The notes under the pieces were generated by a model. The model did not search any database. It saw only the letters and a program-made list of their open reading frames with translations, and was not told the origin of the DNA. A stretch of 64,000 nucleotides of DNA from Diorhabda sublineata (Eukaryota > Arthropoda > Insecta > Coleoptera > Chrysomelidae). How positions within the stretch are numbered: position 1 is the stretch's first letter; each line of letters starts with the position of its first letter. Position numbers and translations under genes: made by a program. Shown here piece after piece: positions 25,301 through 39,650 of the stretch. The stretch is taken from the NCBI RefSeq assembly GCF_026230105.1, contig NC_079483.1, positions 2,163,312-2,227,311 on the forward strand, given 5' to 3'.

Positions 25301-28150
25301 CTTCAAATTAGGAAGATAGACATTGAAAATTTTCAATCAACACAAAGTGACAGTCGACCTCAATGGGCTTCAGTGGATGTTAATTGACGATATCTGACAA
25401 AGTTAGATGCAAAATCACTCGAATATATAAGAAATGTTGAAACTCGACTTCAAATTAGGAAGATAGACTTTGAAAATAATCAATCAACACAAAGTGACAG
25501 TCGACCTCAATGGGCTTCAGTGGATGTTAGACGACTTATCTGACATGGTTAGATGCAAACTCACTCAAATATATGAGAAATGTTGAAAATCGACTTCAAA
25601 TTAGGAAGATAGACTTTGAAAATTTTCAATCAACACAGAGTGACAGTCGACCTCAATGAGCTTCAGTGGATGTTAATTGACGATATCCGACAAAGTTAGA
25701 TGCAAACTCACTCGAATATATGAGAAATGTTGGAATTCGACTTCAAATTAGGAAGATAGACTTTGAAAATAATCAATCAACACAAAGTGACAGTCGACCT
25801 CAATGGGCTTCAGTGGATGTTAATTGACGATATCCGACAAAGTTAGATGCAAACTCACTCGAATATATGAGAAATGTTGGAATTCGACTTTAAATTAGGA
25901 AGATAGACTTTGAAAATAATCAATCAACACAAAGTGACAGTCGACCTCAATGGGCTTCAGTGGATGTTAGACGACTTATCTGACAAAGTTAGATGCAAAC
26001 TCACTCAAATATATGAGAAATGTTGAAATTCGACTTCAAATTAGGAAGATAGACATTGAAAATTTTCAATCAACACAAAGTGACTGTCGACCTCAGAGGG
26101 CTTCAGTGGATGTTAATCGACAATGTCTCACTAAGTTAGATGCAAACTCACTCAAATATATGAGAAATGTTGAAATTCGACTTCAAATTAGGAAGATAGA
26201 CATTGAAAATTTTCAATCAACAAAAGTGACAGTCGACCTCAATGGGCTACAGTGGATGTTATTTGACGATATCTGAAAAAGTTAGATGCAAACTCACTCG
26301 AATATATAAGAAATGTTGAAACTCGACTTCAAATTAGGAAGATAGACTTTGAAAATTTTCAATCAACACCAAGTGACAGTCGACCTCAATGGGCTTCAGT
26401 GGATGTTAGACGACTTATCTGACAAAGTTAGATGCAAACTCACTCAAATATATGAGAAATGTTGAAATCGACTTCAAATTAGGAAGATAGACTTTGAAAA
26501 TTTTCAATCAACACAAAGTGACAGTCGACCTCAATGGGCTTCAGTGGATGTTAATTGACGATATCCGACAAAGTTAGATGCAAACTCACTCGAATATATG
26601 AGAAATGTTGGAATTCGACTTCAAATTAGGAAGATAGACTTTGAAAATAATCAATCACCACAAAGTGACAGTCGACCTCAATGGGCTTCAGTGGATGTTA
26701 GACGACGATGTCTCACTAAGTTAGATGCAAACTCACTCGAATATATGAGAAATGTTGAAATTCGAATTCAAATTAGGAAGATAGACATTGAAAATTTTCA
26801 ATCAACACAAAGTGACAGTCGACCTCAATGGGCTTCAGTGGATGTTAATTGACGATATCCGACAAAGTTAGATGCAAACTCACTCGAATATATGAGAAAT
26901 GTTGAAATTCGACTTCAAATTAGGAAGATAGACATTGAAAATTTTCAATCAACACAAAGTGACAGTCGACCTCAATGGGCTTCAGTGGATGTTAATTGAC
27001 GATATCTGACAGAGTTAGATGCAAACTCACTCGAATATATAAGAAATGTTGAAACTCGACTTCAAATTAGGAAGATAGACTTTGAAAATTTTCAATCAAC
27101 ACAAAGTGACAGTCGACCTCAATGGGCTTCAGTGGATGTTAGACGACTTATCTGACAAAGTTAGATGCAAACTCACTCAAATATATAAGAAATGTTGAAA
27201 TACGACTTCAACCTAGGAAGATAGACTTTGAAAATTTTCAATAAACACAAAGTGACAGTCGACCTCAGAGGGCTTCAGTGGATGTTAATCGACGATACCT
27301 CACAAAGTTAGATGCAAACTCACTCAAATATATGAGAAATGTTGAAATTCGACTTCAAATTAGGAAGATAGACATTGAAAATTTTTAATTAACACAAAGT
27401 GACAGTCGACCTCAATGGGCTTCAGTGGATGTTAATTGACAATATTTGACAAACATAGATGCAAACTCTCTCGAATATATAAGAAATGTTGAAACTCGAC
27501 TTCAAATTAAGAAGATAGACTTTGAAAATTTTCAATCAACACAAAGTGACAGTCGACCTCAATGGGCTTCATTGGATGTTAGACGACTTATCTGACAAAG
27601 TTAGATGCAAACTCACTCAAATATATGAGAAATGTTGAAATTCGACTTCAAATTAGGAAGATAGACATTGAAAATTTTCAATCAACACAAAGTGACAGTC
27701 GACCTCAATGGGCTTCAGTGGATGTTAATTGACGATATCTGACAAAGTTAGATGCAAAATCACTCGAATATATAAGAAATGTTGAAACTCGACTTCAAAT
27801 TAGGAAGATAGACTTTGAAAATAATCAATCAACACAAAGTGACAGTCGACCTCAATGGGCTTCAGTGGATGTTAGACGACTTATCTGACATGGTTAGATG
27901 CAAACTCACTCAAATATATGAGAAATGTTGAAAATCGACTTCAAATTAGGAAGATAGACTTTGAAAATTTTCAATCAACACAGAGTGACAGTCGACCTCA
28001 ATGAGCTTCAGTGGATGTTAATTGACGATATCCGACAAAGTTAGATGCAAACTCACTCGAATATATGAGAAATGTTGGAATTCGACTTCAAATTAGGAAG
28101 ATAGACTTTGAAAATAATCAATCAACACAAAGTGACAGTCGACCTCAATG
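19360..28150 (+). repeat. HOR C: 15/16-mer, 2,198 and 2,345 bp, about 3.9 copies
   Basis: TTTCAATAAACAC recurs with its TAAACAC at 20,501, 22,699, 24,897 and 27,242: spacings 2,198, 2,198 and 2,345. GTTGGAATTCG units with ATCACCACAAAG start at 19,857, 22,202, 24,400 and 26,598: spacings 2,345, 2,198 and 2,198. Copies 1 and 4 therefore hold one extra W monomer (around 20,110-20,256 and 26,852-26,998) that copies 2 and 3 lack. Other in-step marks are TGACATGGTTAG, CAATGAGCTTCAG and GAAATCGAC. Copies differ by only a few bases, such as CTTGAAATTAGG near 23,837. Confidence 0.93.
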
Positions 28151-28480
28151 GGCTTCAGTGGATGTTAGACGACTTATCTGACAAAGTTAGATGCAAACTC
28201 ACTCAAATATATGAGAAATGTTGGAATTCGACTTCAAATTAGGAAGATAGACATTGAAAATTTTCAATCAACACAAAGTGACAGTCGACCTCAGAGGGCT
28301 TCAGTGGATGTTAATCGACGATGTCTCACTAAGTTAGATGCAAACTCACTCAAATATATGAGAAATGTTGAAAGTCGACTTCAAATTAGGAAGATAGACA
28401 TTGAAAATTTTCAATCAACAAAAGTGACAGTCGACCATAATGGGCTACAGTGGATGTAAATTGACGATATCTGAAAAAGT
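28150..28480 (+). repeat. Junction monomers between HOR C and HOR D
   Basis: Near 28,150 the fourth copy of the 2,198 bp unit stops matching its predecessors: the expected pair of W monomers is missing and the sequence passes straight to an Rc-K pair with GTTGGAATTCG. Local variants GAAAGTCGAC (28,370) and CGACCATAATGGG (28,433) are seen only here. Confidence 0.65.
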
Positions 28481-31400
28481 TAGATGCAAACTCACTCGAA
28501 TATATGAGAAATGTTGGAATTCGACTTCAAATTAGGAAGATAGACTTTGAAAATAATCAATCACCACAAAGTGACAGTCGACCTCAATGGGCTTCAGTGG
28601 ATGTTAGACGACTTATCTGACAAAGTTAGATGCAAACTAACTCAAATATATGGGAAATGTTGAAAATCGACTTCAAATTAGGAAGATAGACTTTGAAAAT
28701 TTTCAATCAACACAGAGTGACAGTCGACCTCAATGGGCTTCAGTGGATGTTAATTGACGATATCCGACAAAGTTAGATGCAAACTCACTCGAATATATGA
28801 GAAATGTTGGAATTCGACTTTAAATTAGGAAGATAGACTTTGAAAATAATCAATCAACACAAAGTGACAGTCGACCTCAGAGGGCTTCAGTGGATGTTAA
28901 TCGACGATGTCTCACGAAGTTAGATGCAAACTCACTCAAATATATGAGAAATGTTGAAATTCGACTTCAAATTAGGAAGATAGACATTGAAAATTTTCAA
29001 TCAACAAAAGTGACAGTCGACCTCAATGGGCTACAGTGGATGTTAATTGACGATATCTGAAAAAGTTAGATGCAAACTCACTCGAATATATAAGAAATGT
29101 TGAAACTCGACTTCAAATTAGGAAGATAGACTTTGAAAATTTTCAATCAACACAAAGTGACAGTCGACCTCAATGGGCTTCAGTGGATGTTAGACGACTT
29201 ATCTGACAAAGTTAGATGCAAACTCACTCAAATATATGAGAAATGTTGAAATTCGACTTCAAATTAGGAAGATAGACTTTGAAAATTTTCAATCAACACA
29301 AAGTGACAGTCGACCTCAATGGGCTTCAGTGGATGTTAATTGACGATATCCGACAAAGTTAGATGCAAACTCACTCGAATATATGAGAAATGTTGAAATT
29401 CGACTTCAAATTAGGAAGATAGACATTGAAAATTTCCAATCAACAAAAGTGACAGTCGACCTCAATGGGCTACAGTGGATGTTAATTGACGATATCTGGA
29501 AAAGTTAGATGCAAACTCACTCGAATATATAAGAAATGTTGAAACTCGACTTCAAATTAGGAAGATAGACTTTTAAAATTTTCAATCAACACAGAGTGAC
29601 AGTCGACCTCAATGGGCTTCAGTGGATGTTAATTGACGATATCCGATAAAGTTAGATGCAAACTCACTCGAATATATGAGAAATGTTGGAATTCGACTTC
29701 AAATTAGGAAGATAGACTTTGAAAATAATCAATCACCACAAAGTGACAGTCGACCTCAATGGGCTTCAGTGGATGTTAGACGACTTATTTGACAAAGTTA
29801 GATGCAAACTAACTCAAATATATGGGAAATGTTGAAAATCGACTTCAAATTAGGAAGATAGACTTTGAAAATTTTCAATCAACACAGAGTGACAGTCGAC
29901 CTCAATGGGCTTCAGTGGATGTTAATTGACGATATCCGATAAAGTTAGATGCAAACTCACTCGAATATATGAGAAATGTTGGAATTCGACTTCAAATTAG
30001 GAAGATAGACTTTGAAAATAATCAATCACCACAAAGTGACAGTCGACCTCAATGGGCTTCAGTGGATGTTAGACGACTTATCTGACAAAGTTAGATGCAA
30101 ACTAACTCAAATATATGGGAAATGTTGAAAATCGACTTCAAATTAGGAAGATAGACTTTGAAAATTTTCAATCAACACAGAGTGACAGTCGACCTCAATG
30201 GGCTTCAGTGGATGTTAATTGACGATATCCGACAAAGTTAGATGCAAACTCACTCGAATATATGAGAAATGTTGGAATTCGACTTTAAATTAGGAAGATA
30301 GACTTTGAAAATAATCAATCAACACAAAGTGACAGTCGACCTCAGAGGGCTTCAGTGGATGTTAATCGACGATGTCTCACGAAGTTAGATGCAAACTCAC
30401 TCAAATATATGAGAAATGTTGAAATTCGACTTCAAATTAGGAAGATAGACATTGAAAATTTTCAATCAACAAAAGTGACAGTCGACCTCAATGGGCTACA
30501 GTGGATGTTAATTGACGATATCTGAAAAAGTTAGATGCAAACTCACTCGAATATATAAGAAATGTTGAAACTCGACTTCAAATTAGGAAGATAGACTTTG
30601 AAAATTTTCAATCAACACAAAGTGACAGTCGACCTCAATGGGCTTCAGTGGATGTTAGACGACTTATCTGACAAAGTTAGATGCAAACTCACTCAAATAT
30701 ATGAGAAATGTTGAAATTCGACTTCAAATTAGGAAGATAGACTTTGAAAATTTTCAATCAACACAAAGTGACAGTCGACCTCAATGGGCTTCAGTGGATG
30801 TTAATTGACGATATCCGACAAAGTTAGATGCAAACTCACTCGAATATATGAGAAATGTTGAAATTCGACTTCAAATTAGGAAGATAGACATTGAAAATTT
30901 CCAATCAACAAAAGTGACAGTCGACCTCAATGGGCTACAGTGGATGTTAATTGACGATATCTGGAAAAGTTAGATGCAAACTCACTCGAATATATAAGAA
31001 ATGTTGAAACTCGACTTCAAATTAGGAAGATAGACTTTGAAAATTTTCAATCAACACAGAGTGACAGTCGACCTCAATGGGCTTCAGTGGATGTTAATTG
31101 ACGATATCCGATAAAGTTAGATGCAAACTCACTCGAATATATGAGAAATGTTGGAATTCGACTTCAAATTAGGAAGATAGACTTTGAAAATAATCAATCA
31201 CCACAAAGTGACAGTCGACCTCAATGGGCTTCAGTGGATGTTAGACGACTTATTTGACAAAGTTAGATGCAAACTAACTCAAATATATGGGAAATGTTGA
31301 AAATCGACTTCAAATTAGGAAGATAGACTTTGAAAATTTTCAATCAACACAGAGTGACAGTCGACCTCAATGGGCTTCAGTGGATGTTAATTGACGATAT

Positions 31401-32200
31401 CCGACAAAGTTAGATGCAAACTCACTCGAATATATGAGAAATGTTGGAATTCGACTTTAAATTAGGAAGATAGACTTTGAAAATAATCAATCAACACAAA
31501 GTGACAGTCGACCTCAGAGGGCTTCAGTGGATGTTAATCGACGATGTCTCACGAAGTTAGATGCAAACTCACTCAAATATATGAGAAATGTTGAAATTCG
31601 ACTTCAAATTAGGAAGATAGACATTGAAAATTTTCAATCAACAAAAGTGACAGTCGACCTCAATGGGCTACAGTGGATGTTAATTGACGATATCTGAAAA
31701 AGTTAGATGCAAACTCACTCGAATATATAAGAAATGTTGAAACTCGACTTCAAATTAGGAAGATAGACTTTGAAAATTTTCAATCAACACAAAGTGACAG
31801 TCGACCTCAATGGGCTTCAGTGGATGTTAGACGACTTATCTGACAAAGTTAGATGCAAACTCACTCAAATATATGAGAAATGTTGAAATTCGACTTCAAA
31901 TTAGGAAGATAGACTTTGAAAATTTTCAATCAACACAAAGTGACAGTCGACCTCAATGGGCTTCAGTGGATGTTAATTGACGATATCCGACAAAGTTAGA
32001 TGCAAACTCACTCGAATATATGAGAAATGTTGAAATTCGACTTCAAATTAGGAAGATAGACATTGAAAATTTCCAATCAACAAAAGTGACAGTCGACCTC
32101 AATGGGCTACAGTGGATGTTAATTGACGATATCTGAAAAAGTTAGATGCAAACTCACTCGAATATATAAGAAATGTTGAAACTCGACTTCAAATTAGGAA
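28480..32200 (+). repeat. HOR D: 8-mer, 1,172 bp, with a 293-bp dimer insertion
   Basis: AAACTAACTCAAATATATGG occurs at 28,634, 29,806, 30,099 and 31,271: spacings 1,172, 293 and 1,172 bp. So an 8-mer is repeated and one copy carries an extra tandem dimer. CTGGAAAAG (near 29,496 and 30,961) and CTTATTTGAC repeat 1,465 bp apart, which is the 8-mer plus the dimer. ATCACCACAAAG is shared with HOR C to the left. Confidence 0.87.
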
Positions 32201-32980
32201 GATAGACTTTGAAAATTTTCAATCAACACAAAGTGACAGTCGACCTCAGAGGGCTTCAGTGGATGTTAATCGATGATATCTCACAAAGTTAGATGCAAAC
32301 TCACTCAAATATATGAGAAATGTTGAAATTCGACTTCAAATTAGGAAGATAGACATTGAAAATTTTCAATCAACACAAAGTGACAGTCGACCTCAATGGG
32401 CTTCAGTGGATGTTAATTGACGATATCCGACAAAGTTAGATGCAAACTCACTCGAATACATGAGAAATGTTGAAATTCGACTTCAAATTAGGAAGATAGA
32501 CATTGAAAATTTTCAATCAACACAAAGTGACAGTCGACCTCAATGGGCTTCAGTGGATGTTAATTGACGATATCTGACAAAGTTAGATGCAAACTCACTC
32601 GAATATATAAGAAATGTTGAAACTCGACTTCAAATTAGGAAGATAGACTTTGAAAATAATCAATCAACACAAAGTGACAGTCGACCTCAATGGGCTTCAG
32701 TGGATGTTAGCCGACTTATCTGACAAAGTTAGATGCAAACTCACTCAAATATATGAGAAATGTTGAAAATCGACTTCAAATTAGGAAGATAGACTTTGAA
32801 AATTTTCAATCAACACAGAGTGACAGTCGACCTCAATGGGCTTCAGTGGATGTTAATCGACGATATCTGATAAAGTTAGATGCAAACTCACTCAAATATA
32901 TGAGAAATGTTGAAATTCGACTTCAAATTAGGAAGATTGACTTTGAAAATTTTCAATCAACACAAAGTGACAGTCGACCT
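32200..32980 (+). repeat. Transition block between HOR D and HOR E
   Basis: R, W and S monomers occur here without a local period I could define. Private variants include AATCGATGATATC (32,268) and GAATACATGAG (32,456). From this point on GAAAATTTTC becomes more common than GAAAATAATC. Confidence 0.55.
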
Positions 32981-35900
32981 CAGAGGGCTTCAGTGGATGT
33001 TAATCGACGATATCTCACAAAGTTAGATGCAAACTCACTCGAATATATGAGAAATGTTGAAACTCGACTTCAAATTAGGAAGATAGACTTTGAGAATTTT
33101 CAATCAACACAAAGTGACAGTCGACCTCAATGGGCTACAGTGGATGTAAATTGACGATATCTGAAAAAGTTAGATGCAAACTCACTCAAATATATAAGAG
33201 ATGTTGAAACTCGACTTCAAATTAGGAAGATAGACTTTGAAAATTTTCAATCAACACAAAGTGACAGTCGACCTCAGAGGGCTTCAGTGGATGTTAATCG
33301 ACGATATCTCACAAAGTTAGATGCAAACTCACTCAAATATATGAGAAATGTTGAAATTCGACTTCAAATTAGGAAGATAGACATTGAAAATTTTCAATCA
33401 ACACAAAGTGACAGTCGACCTCAATGGGCTTCAGTGGATGTTAATTGACGATATCCGACAAAGTTAGATGCAAACTCACTCGAATATATGAGAAATGTTG
33501 AATTTCGACTTCAAATTAGGAAGATAGACATTGAAAATTTTCAATCAACACAAAGTGACAGTCGACCTCAATGGGCTTCAGTGGATGTTAATTGACGATA
33601 TCTGACAAAGTTAGATGCAAACTCACTCGAATATATAAGAAATGTTGAAACTCGACTTCAAATTAGGAAGATAGACTTTGAAAATTTTCAATCAACACAA
33701 AGTGACAGTCGACCTCAATGGGCTTCAGTGGATGTTAATCGACGATATCTGATAAAGTTAGATGCAAACTCACTCAAATATATGAGAAATGTTGAAATTC
33801 GACTTCAACCTAGGAAGATAGACTTTGAAAATTTTCAATCAACACAAAGTGACAGTCGACCTCAGAGGGCTTCAGTGGATGTTAATCGACGATGTCTCAC
33901 TAAGTTAGATGCAAACTCACTCAAATATATGAGAAATGTTGAAATTCGACTTCAAATTAGGAAGATAGACATTGAAAATTTTCAATCAACAAAAGTGACA
34001 GTCGACCTCAATGGGCTACAGTGGATGTTAATTGACGATATCTGAAAAAGTTAGATGCAAACTCACTCGAATATATAAGAAATGTTGAAACTCGACATCA
34101 AATTAGGAAGATAGACTTTGAAAATTTTCAATCAACACAAAGTGACAGTCGACCTCAATGGGCTTCAGTGGATGTTAGACGACTTATCTGACAAAGTTAG
34201 ATGCAAACTCACTCAAATATATGAGAAATGTTGAAATTCGACTTCAAATTAGGAAGATAGACATTGAAAATTTTCAATCAACACAAAGTGACAGTCGACC
34301 TCAGAGGGCTTCAGTGAATGTTAATTGACGATATCTCACAAAGTTAGATGCAAACTCACTCAAATATATGAAAAATGTTGAAATTCGACTTCAAATTAGG
34401 ATGATAGACATTGAAAATTTTCAATCAACACAAAGGGACAGTCGACCTCAATGGGCTTCAGTGGATGTTAATTGACGATATCTGATAAAGTTAGATGCAA
34501 AATCACTCGAATATATTATAAATGTTGAAACTCGACTTCAAATTAGGAAGATAGACTTTGAAAATAATCAATCAACACAAAGTGACAGTCGACTTCAATG
34601 GGCTTTAGTGGATGTTAGACGACTTATCTGACAAAGTTAGATGCAAACTCACTCGAATATATAAGAAATGTTGAAACTAGACTTCAAATTGGTAAGATAG
34701 ACATTGAAAAGTTTCAATCAACACAAAGTGACAGTCGACCTCAGAGGGCTTCAGTGGATGTTAATCGACGATATCTCACAAAGTTAGATGCAAACTCACT
34801 CGAATATATGAGAAATGTTGAAACTCGACTTCAAATTAGGAAGATAGACTTTGAGAATTTTCAATCAACACAAAGTGACAGTCGACCTCAATGGGCTACA
34901 GTGGATGTAAATTGACGATATCTGAAAAAGTTAGATGCAAACTCACTCAAATATATAAGAGATGTTGAAACTCGACTTCAAATTAGGAAGATAGACTTTG
35001 AAAATTTTCAATCAACACAAAGTGACAGTCGACCTCAGAGGGCTTCAGTGGATGTTAATCGACGATATCTCACAAAGTTAGATGCAAACTCACTCAAATA
35101 TATGAGAAATGTTGAAATTCGACTTCAAATTAGGAAGATAGACATTGAAAATTTTCAATCAACACAAAGTGACAGTCGACCTCAATGGGCTTCAGTGGAT
35201 GTTAATTGACGATATCCGACAAAGTTAGATGCAAACTCACTCGAATATATGAGAAATGTTGAATTTCGACTTCAAATTAAGAAGATAGACATTGAAAATT
35301 TTCAATCAACACAAAGTGACAGTCGACCTCAATGGGCTTCAGTGGATGTTAATTGACGATATCTGACAAAGTTAGATGCAAACTCACTCGAATATATAAG
35401 AAATGTTGAAACTCGACTTCAAATTAGGAAGATAGACTTTGAAAATTTTCAATCAACACAAAGTGACAGTCGACCTCAATGGGCTTCAGTGGATGTTAAT
35501 CGACGATATCTGATAAAGTTAGATGCAAACTCACTCAAATATATGAGAAATGTTGAAATTCGACTTCAACCTAGGAAGATAGACTTTGAAAATTTTCAAT
35601 CAACACAAAGTGACAGTCGACCTCAGAGGGCTTCAGTGGATGTTAATCGACGATGTCTCACTAAGTTAGATGCAAACTCACTCAAATATATGAGAAATGT
35701 TGAAATTCGACTTCAAATTAGGAAGATAGACATTGAAAATTTTCAATCAACAAAAGTGACAGTCGACCTCAATGGGCTACAGTGGATGTTAATTGACGAT
35801 ATCTGAAAAAGTTAGATGCAAACTCACTCGAATATATAAGAAATGTTGAAACTCGACATCAAATTAGGAAGATAGACTTTGAAAATTTTCAATCAACACA

Positions 35901-36520
35901 AAGTGACAGTCGACCTCAATGGGCTTCAGTGGATGTTAGACGACTTATCTGACAAAGTTAGATGCAAACTCACTCAAATATATGAGAAATGTTGAAATTC
36001 GACTTCAAATTAGGAAGATAGACATTGAAAATTTTCAATCAACACAAAGTGACAGTCGACCTCAGAGGGCTTCAGTGAATGTTAATTGACGATATCTCAC
36101 AAAGTTAGATGCAAACTCACTCAAATATATGAAAAATGTTGAAATTCGACTTCAAATTAGGATGATAGACATTGAAAATTTTCAATCAACACAAAGGGAC
36201 AGTCGACCTCAATGGGCTTCAGTGGATGTTAATTGACGATATCTGATAAAGTTAGATGCAAAATCACTCGAATATATTATAAATGTTGAAACTCGACTTC
36301 AAATTAGGAAGATAGACTTTGAAAATAATCAATCAACACAAAGTGACAGTCGACTTCAATGGGCTTTAGTGGATGTTAGACGACTTATCTGACAAAGTTA
36401 GATGCAAACTCACTCGAATATATAAGAAATGTTGAAACTAGACTTCAAATTGGTAAGATAGACATTGAAAAGTTTCAATCAACACAAAGTGACAGTCGAC
36501 CTCAGAGGGCTTCAGTGGAT
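32980..36520 (+). repeat. HOR E: 12-mer, 1,761 bp, two nearly identical copies
   Basis: TGAGAATTTTC occurs at 33,091 and 34,852, and the long frame starting GTGGATGTTAATCG at 33,728 and 35,489; both give 1,761 bp. The copies are about 32,990-34,750 and 34,751-36,511. Reading them side by side I noticed one difference, G at 33,519 against A at 35,280, apart from the ends. Each copy includes the module with CAGTGAATGTTAATTG, ATGAAAAATG, AGGATGATAG and AAAGGGACAG seen repeatedly further right. Near identity implies a very recent duplication or an assembly duplication. Confidence 0.9.
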
Positions 36521-39500
36521 GTTAATCGACGATGTCTCACTAAGTTAGATGCAAACTCACTCAAATATATGAGAAATGTTGAAATTCGACTTCAAATTAG
36601 GAAGATAGACATTGAAAATTTTCAATCAACACAAAGTGACAGTCGACCTCAATGGTCTTCAGTGAATGTTAATTGACGATATCTGACAAAGTTAGATGCA
36701 AACTCACTCGAATATATGAGAAATGTTGGAATTCGACTTCAAATTAGGAAGATAGACATTAAAAATTTTCAATCAACACAAAGTGACAGTCGACCTCAAT
36801 GGGCTTCAGTGGATGTTAATCGACGATATCTGACAAAGTTAGATGCAAACTCACTAAAATATATGAGAAATGTTGAAATTCGACTTCAAATTAGGAAGAT
36901 TGAAAATTTTCAATCAACACAAAGTGACAGTCGACCTCAGAGGGCTTCAGTGGATGTTAATCGACGATATCTCACAAAGTTAGATGCAAACTCACTCAAA
37001 TATATGAGAAATGTTGAAATTCGACTTCAAATTAGGAAGATAGACATTGAAAATTTTCAATCAACACAAAGTGACAGTCGACCTCAATGGTCTTCAGTGA
37101 ATGTTAATTGACGATATCTGACAAAGTTAGATGCAAACTCACTCGAATATATGAGAAATGTTGGAATTCGACTTCAAATTAGGAAGATAGACATTAAAAA
37201 TTTTCAATCAACACAAAGTGACAGTCGACCTCAATGGGCTTCAGTGAATGTTAATTGACGATATCTGAGAAAGTTAGATGCAAACTCACTCGAATATATG
37301 AGAAATGTTGAAATTCGACTTCAAATTAGGAAGATAGACTTTGAAAATTTTCAATCAACACAAAGTGACAGTCGACCTCAATGGGCTTCAGTGGATGTTA
37401 ATCGACGATATCTGATAAAGTTAGATGCAAACTCACTCAAATATATGAGAAATGTTGACTTCAAATTAGGAAGATAGACATTGAAAATTTTCAATCAACA
37501 CAAAGTGACAGTCGACCTCAATGGGCTTCAGTGGATGTTAATTGACGATATCCGACAAAGTTAGATGCAAACTCACTCGAATATATGAGAAATGTTGGAA
37601 TTCGACTTCAAATTAGGAAGATAGACATTGAAAATTTTCAATCAACACAAAGTGACAGTCGACCTCAGAGGGCTTCAGTGGATGTTAATCGACGATACCT
37701 CGCAAAGATAGATGCAAACTCACTCAAATATATGAGAAATGTTGAAATTCGACTTCAAATTAAGAAGATAGACTTTGAAAATTTTCAATCAACACAAAGT
37801 GACAGTCGACCTCAATGGGCTTCAGTGGATGTTAGACGACTTATCTGACAAAGTTAGATGCAAACTCACTCAAATATATGAGAAATGTTGAAATTCGACT
37901 TCAAATTAGGAAGATAGACATTGAAAATTTTCAATCAACAAAAAGTGACAGTCGACCTCAATGGGCTTCAGTGGATGTTAATTGACGATATCTGACAAAG
38001 TTAGATGCAAAATCACTCGAATATATTATAAATGTTGAAACTCGACTTCAAATTAGGAAGATAGACTTTGAAAATTTTCAATCAACACAAAGTGACAGTC
38101 GACCTCAATGGGCTTCAGTGGATGTTAATTGACGATATCCGACAAAGGTGGGTGCAAACTCACTCGAATATATGAGAAATGTTGAAATTCGACTTCAAAT
38201 TAGGAAGATAGACATTGAAAATTTTCAATCAACACAAAGTGACAGTCGACCTCAATGGGCTTCAGTGGATGTTAATTGACGATATCCGACAAAGTTAGAT
38301 GCAAACTCACTCGAATATATGAGAAATGTTGAAATTCGACTTCAAATTAGGAAGATAGACATTGAAAATTTTCAATCAACACAAAGGGACAGTCGACCTC
38401 AATGGGCTTCTGTGGATGTTAATTGACGATATCCGACAAAGTTAGATGCAAACTCACTCGAATATATGAGAAATGTTGAAATTCGACTTCAAATTAGGAA
38501 GATAGACATTGAAAATTTTCAATCAACACAAAGTGACAGTCGACCTCAATGGGCTTTAGTGGATGGTAATTGACGATATCTGACAAAGTTAGATGCAAAC
38601 TCACTCAAATATATGAGAAATGTTGAAATTCGACTTCAAATTAGGAAGATAGACATTGAAAATTTTCAATCAACAAAAGTGACAGTCGACCTCAATGGGC
38701 TACAGTGGATGTTAATTGACGATATCTGAAAAAGTTAGATGCAAACTCACTCGAATATATAAGAAATGTTGAAATTCGACTTCAAATTAGGAAGATAGAC
38801 ATTGAAAATTTTCAATCAACACAAAGTGACAGTCGACCTCAATGGGCTTCAGTGGATGTTAATCGACGATATCTGATAAAGTTAGATGCAAACTCACTCA
38901 AATATATGAGAAATGTTGAAATTCGACTTCAAATTAGGAAGATAGACTTTGAAAATTTTCAATCAACACAAAGTGACAGTCGACCTCAATGGGCTTCAGT
39001 GGATGTTAATTGACGATATCCGACAAAGTTAGATGCAAACTCACTCGAATATATGAGAAATGTTGGAATTCGACTTCAAATTAGGAAGATAGACATTGAA
39101 AATTTTCAATCAACACAAAGTGACAGTCGACCTCAATGGGCTTCAGTGGATGTTAATTGACGATATCTGACAAAGTTAGATGCAAACTCACTCGAATATA
39201 TAAGAAATGTTGAAACTCGACTTCAAATTAGGAAGATAGACTTTGAAAATTTTCAATCAACACAAAGTGACAGTCGACCTCAATGGGCTTCAGTGGATGT
39301 TAATTGACGATATCTGACAAAGTTAGATGCAAACTCACTCAAATATATGAGAACTGTTGAAATTCGACTTCAAATTAGGAAGATAGACTTTGAAAATTTT
39401 CAATCAACACAAAGTGACAGTCGACCTCAGAGGGCTTCAGTGGATGTTAATCGACGATATCTCACAAAGTTAGATGCAAACTCACTCAAATATATGAGAA

Positions 39501-39650
39501 ATGTTGAAATTCGACTTCAAATTAGGAAGATAGACATTGAAAATTTTCAATCAACACAAAGTGACAGTCGACCTCAATGGGCTTCAGTGGATGTTAATTG
39601 ACGATATCCGACAAAGTTAGATGCAAACTCACTCGAATATATGAGAAATG
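36520..39650 (+). repeat. HOR F1: 3-mer repeat, then a 16-mer-spaced relative of F2
   Basis: GGTCTTCAGTGAATG occurs with its TCTTC at 36,656 and 37,091, a 435 bp step: three monomers less a 6 bp deletion near 36,898. A 7 bp deletion sits near 37,457. CAAAGGTGGGTGC occurs at 38,143 and again at 40,492, 2,349 bp (16 monomers) apart, linking this block to the 14-mer on its right. CTTCTGTGGATG near 38,409 and GGATGGTAATTG near 38,562 are also shared. Confidence 0.78.
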
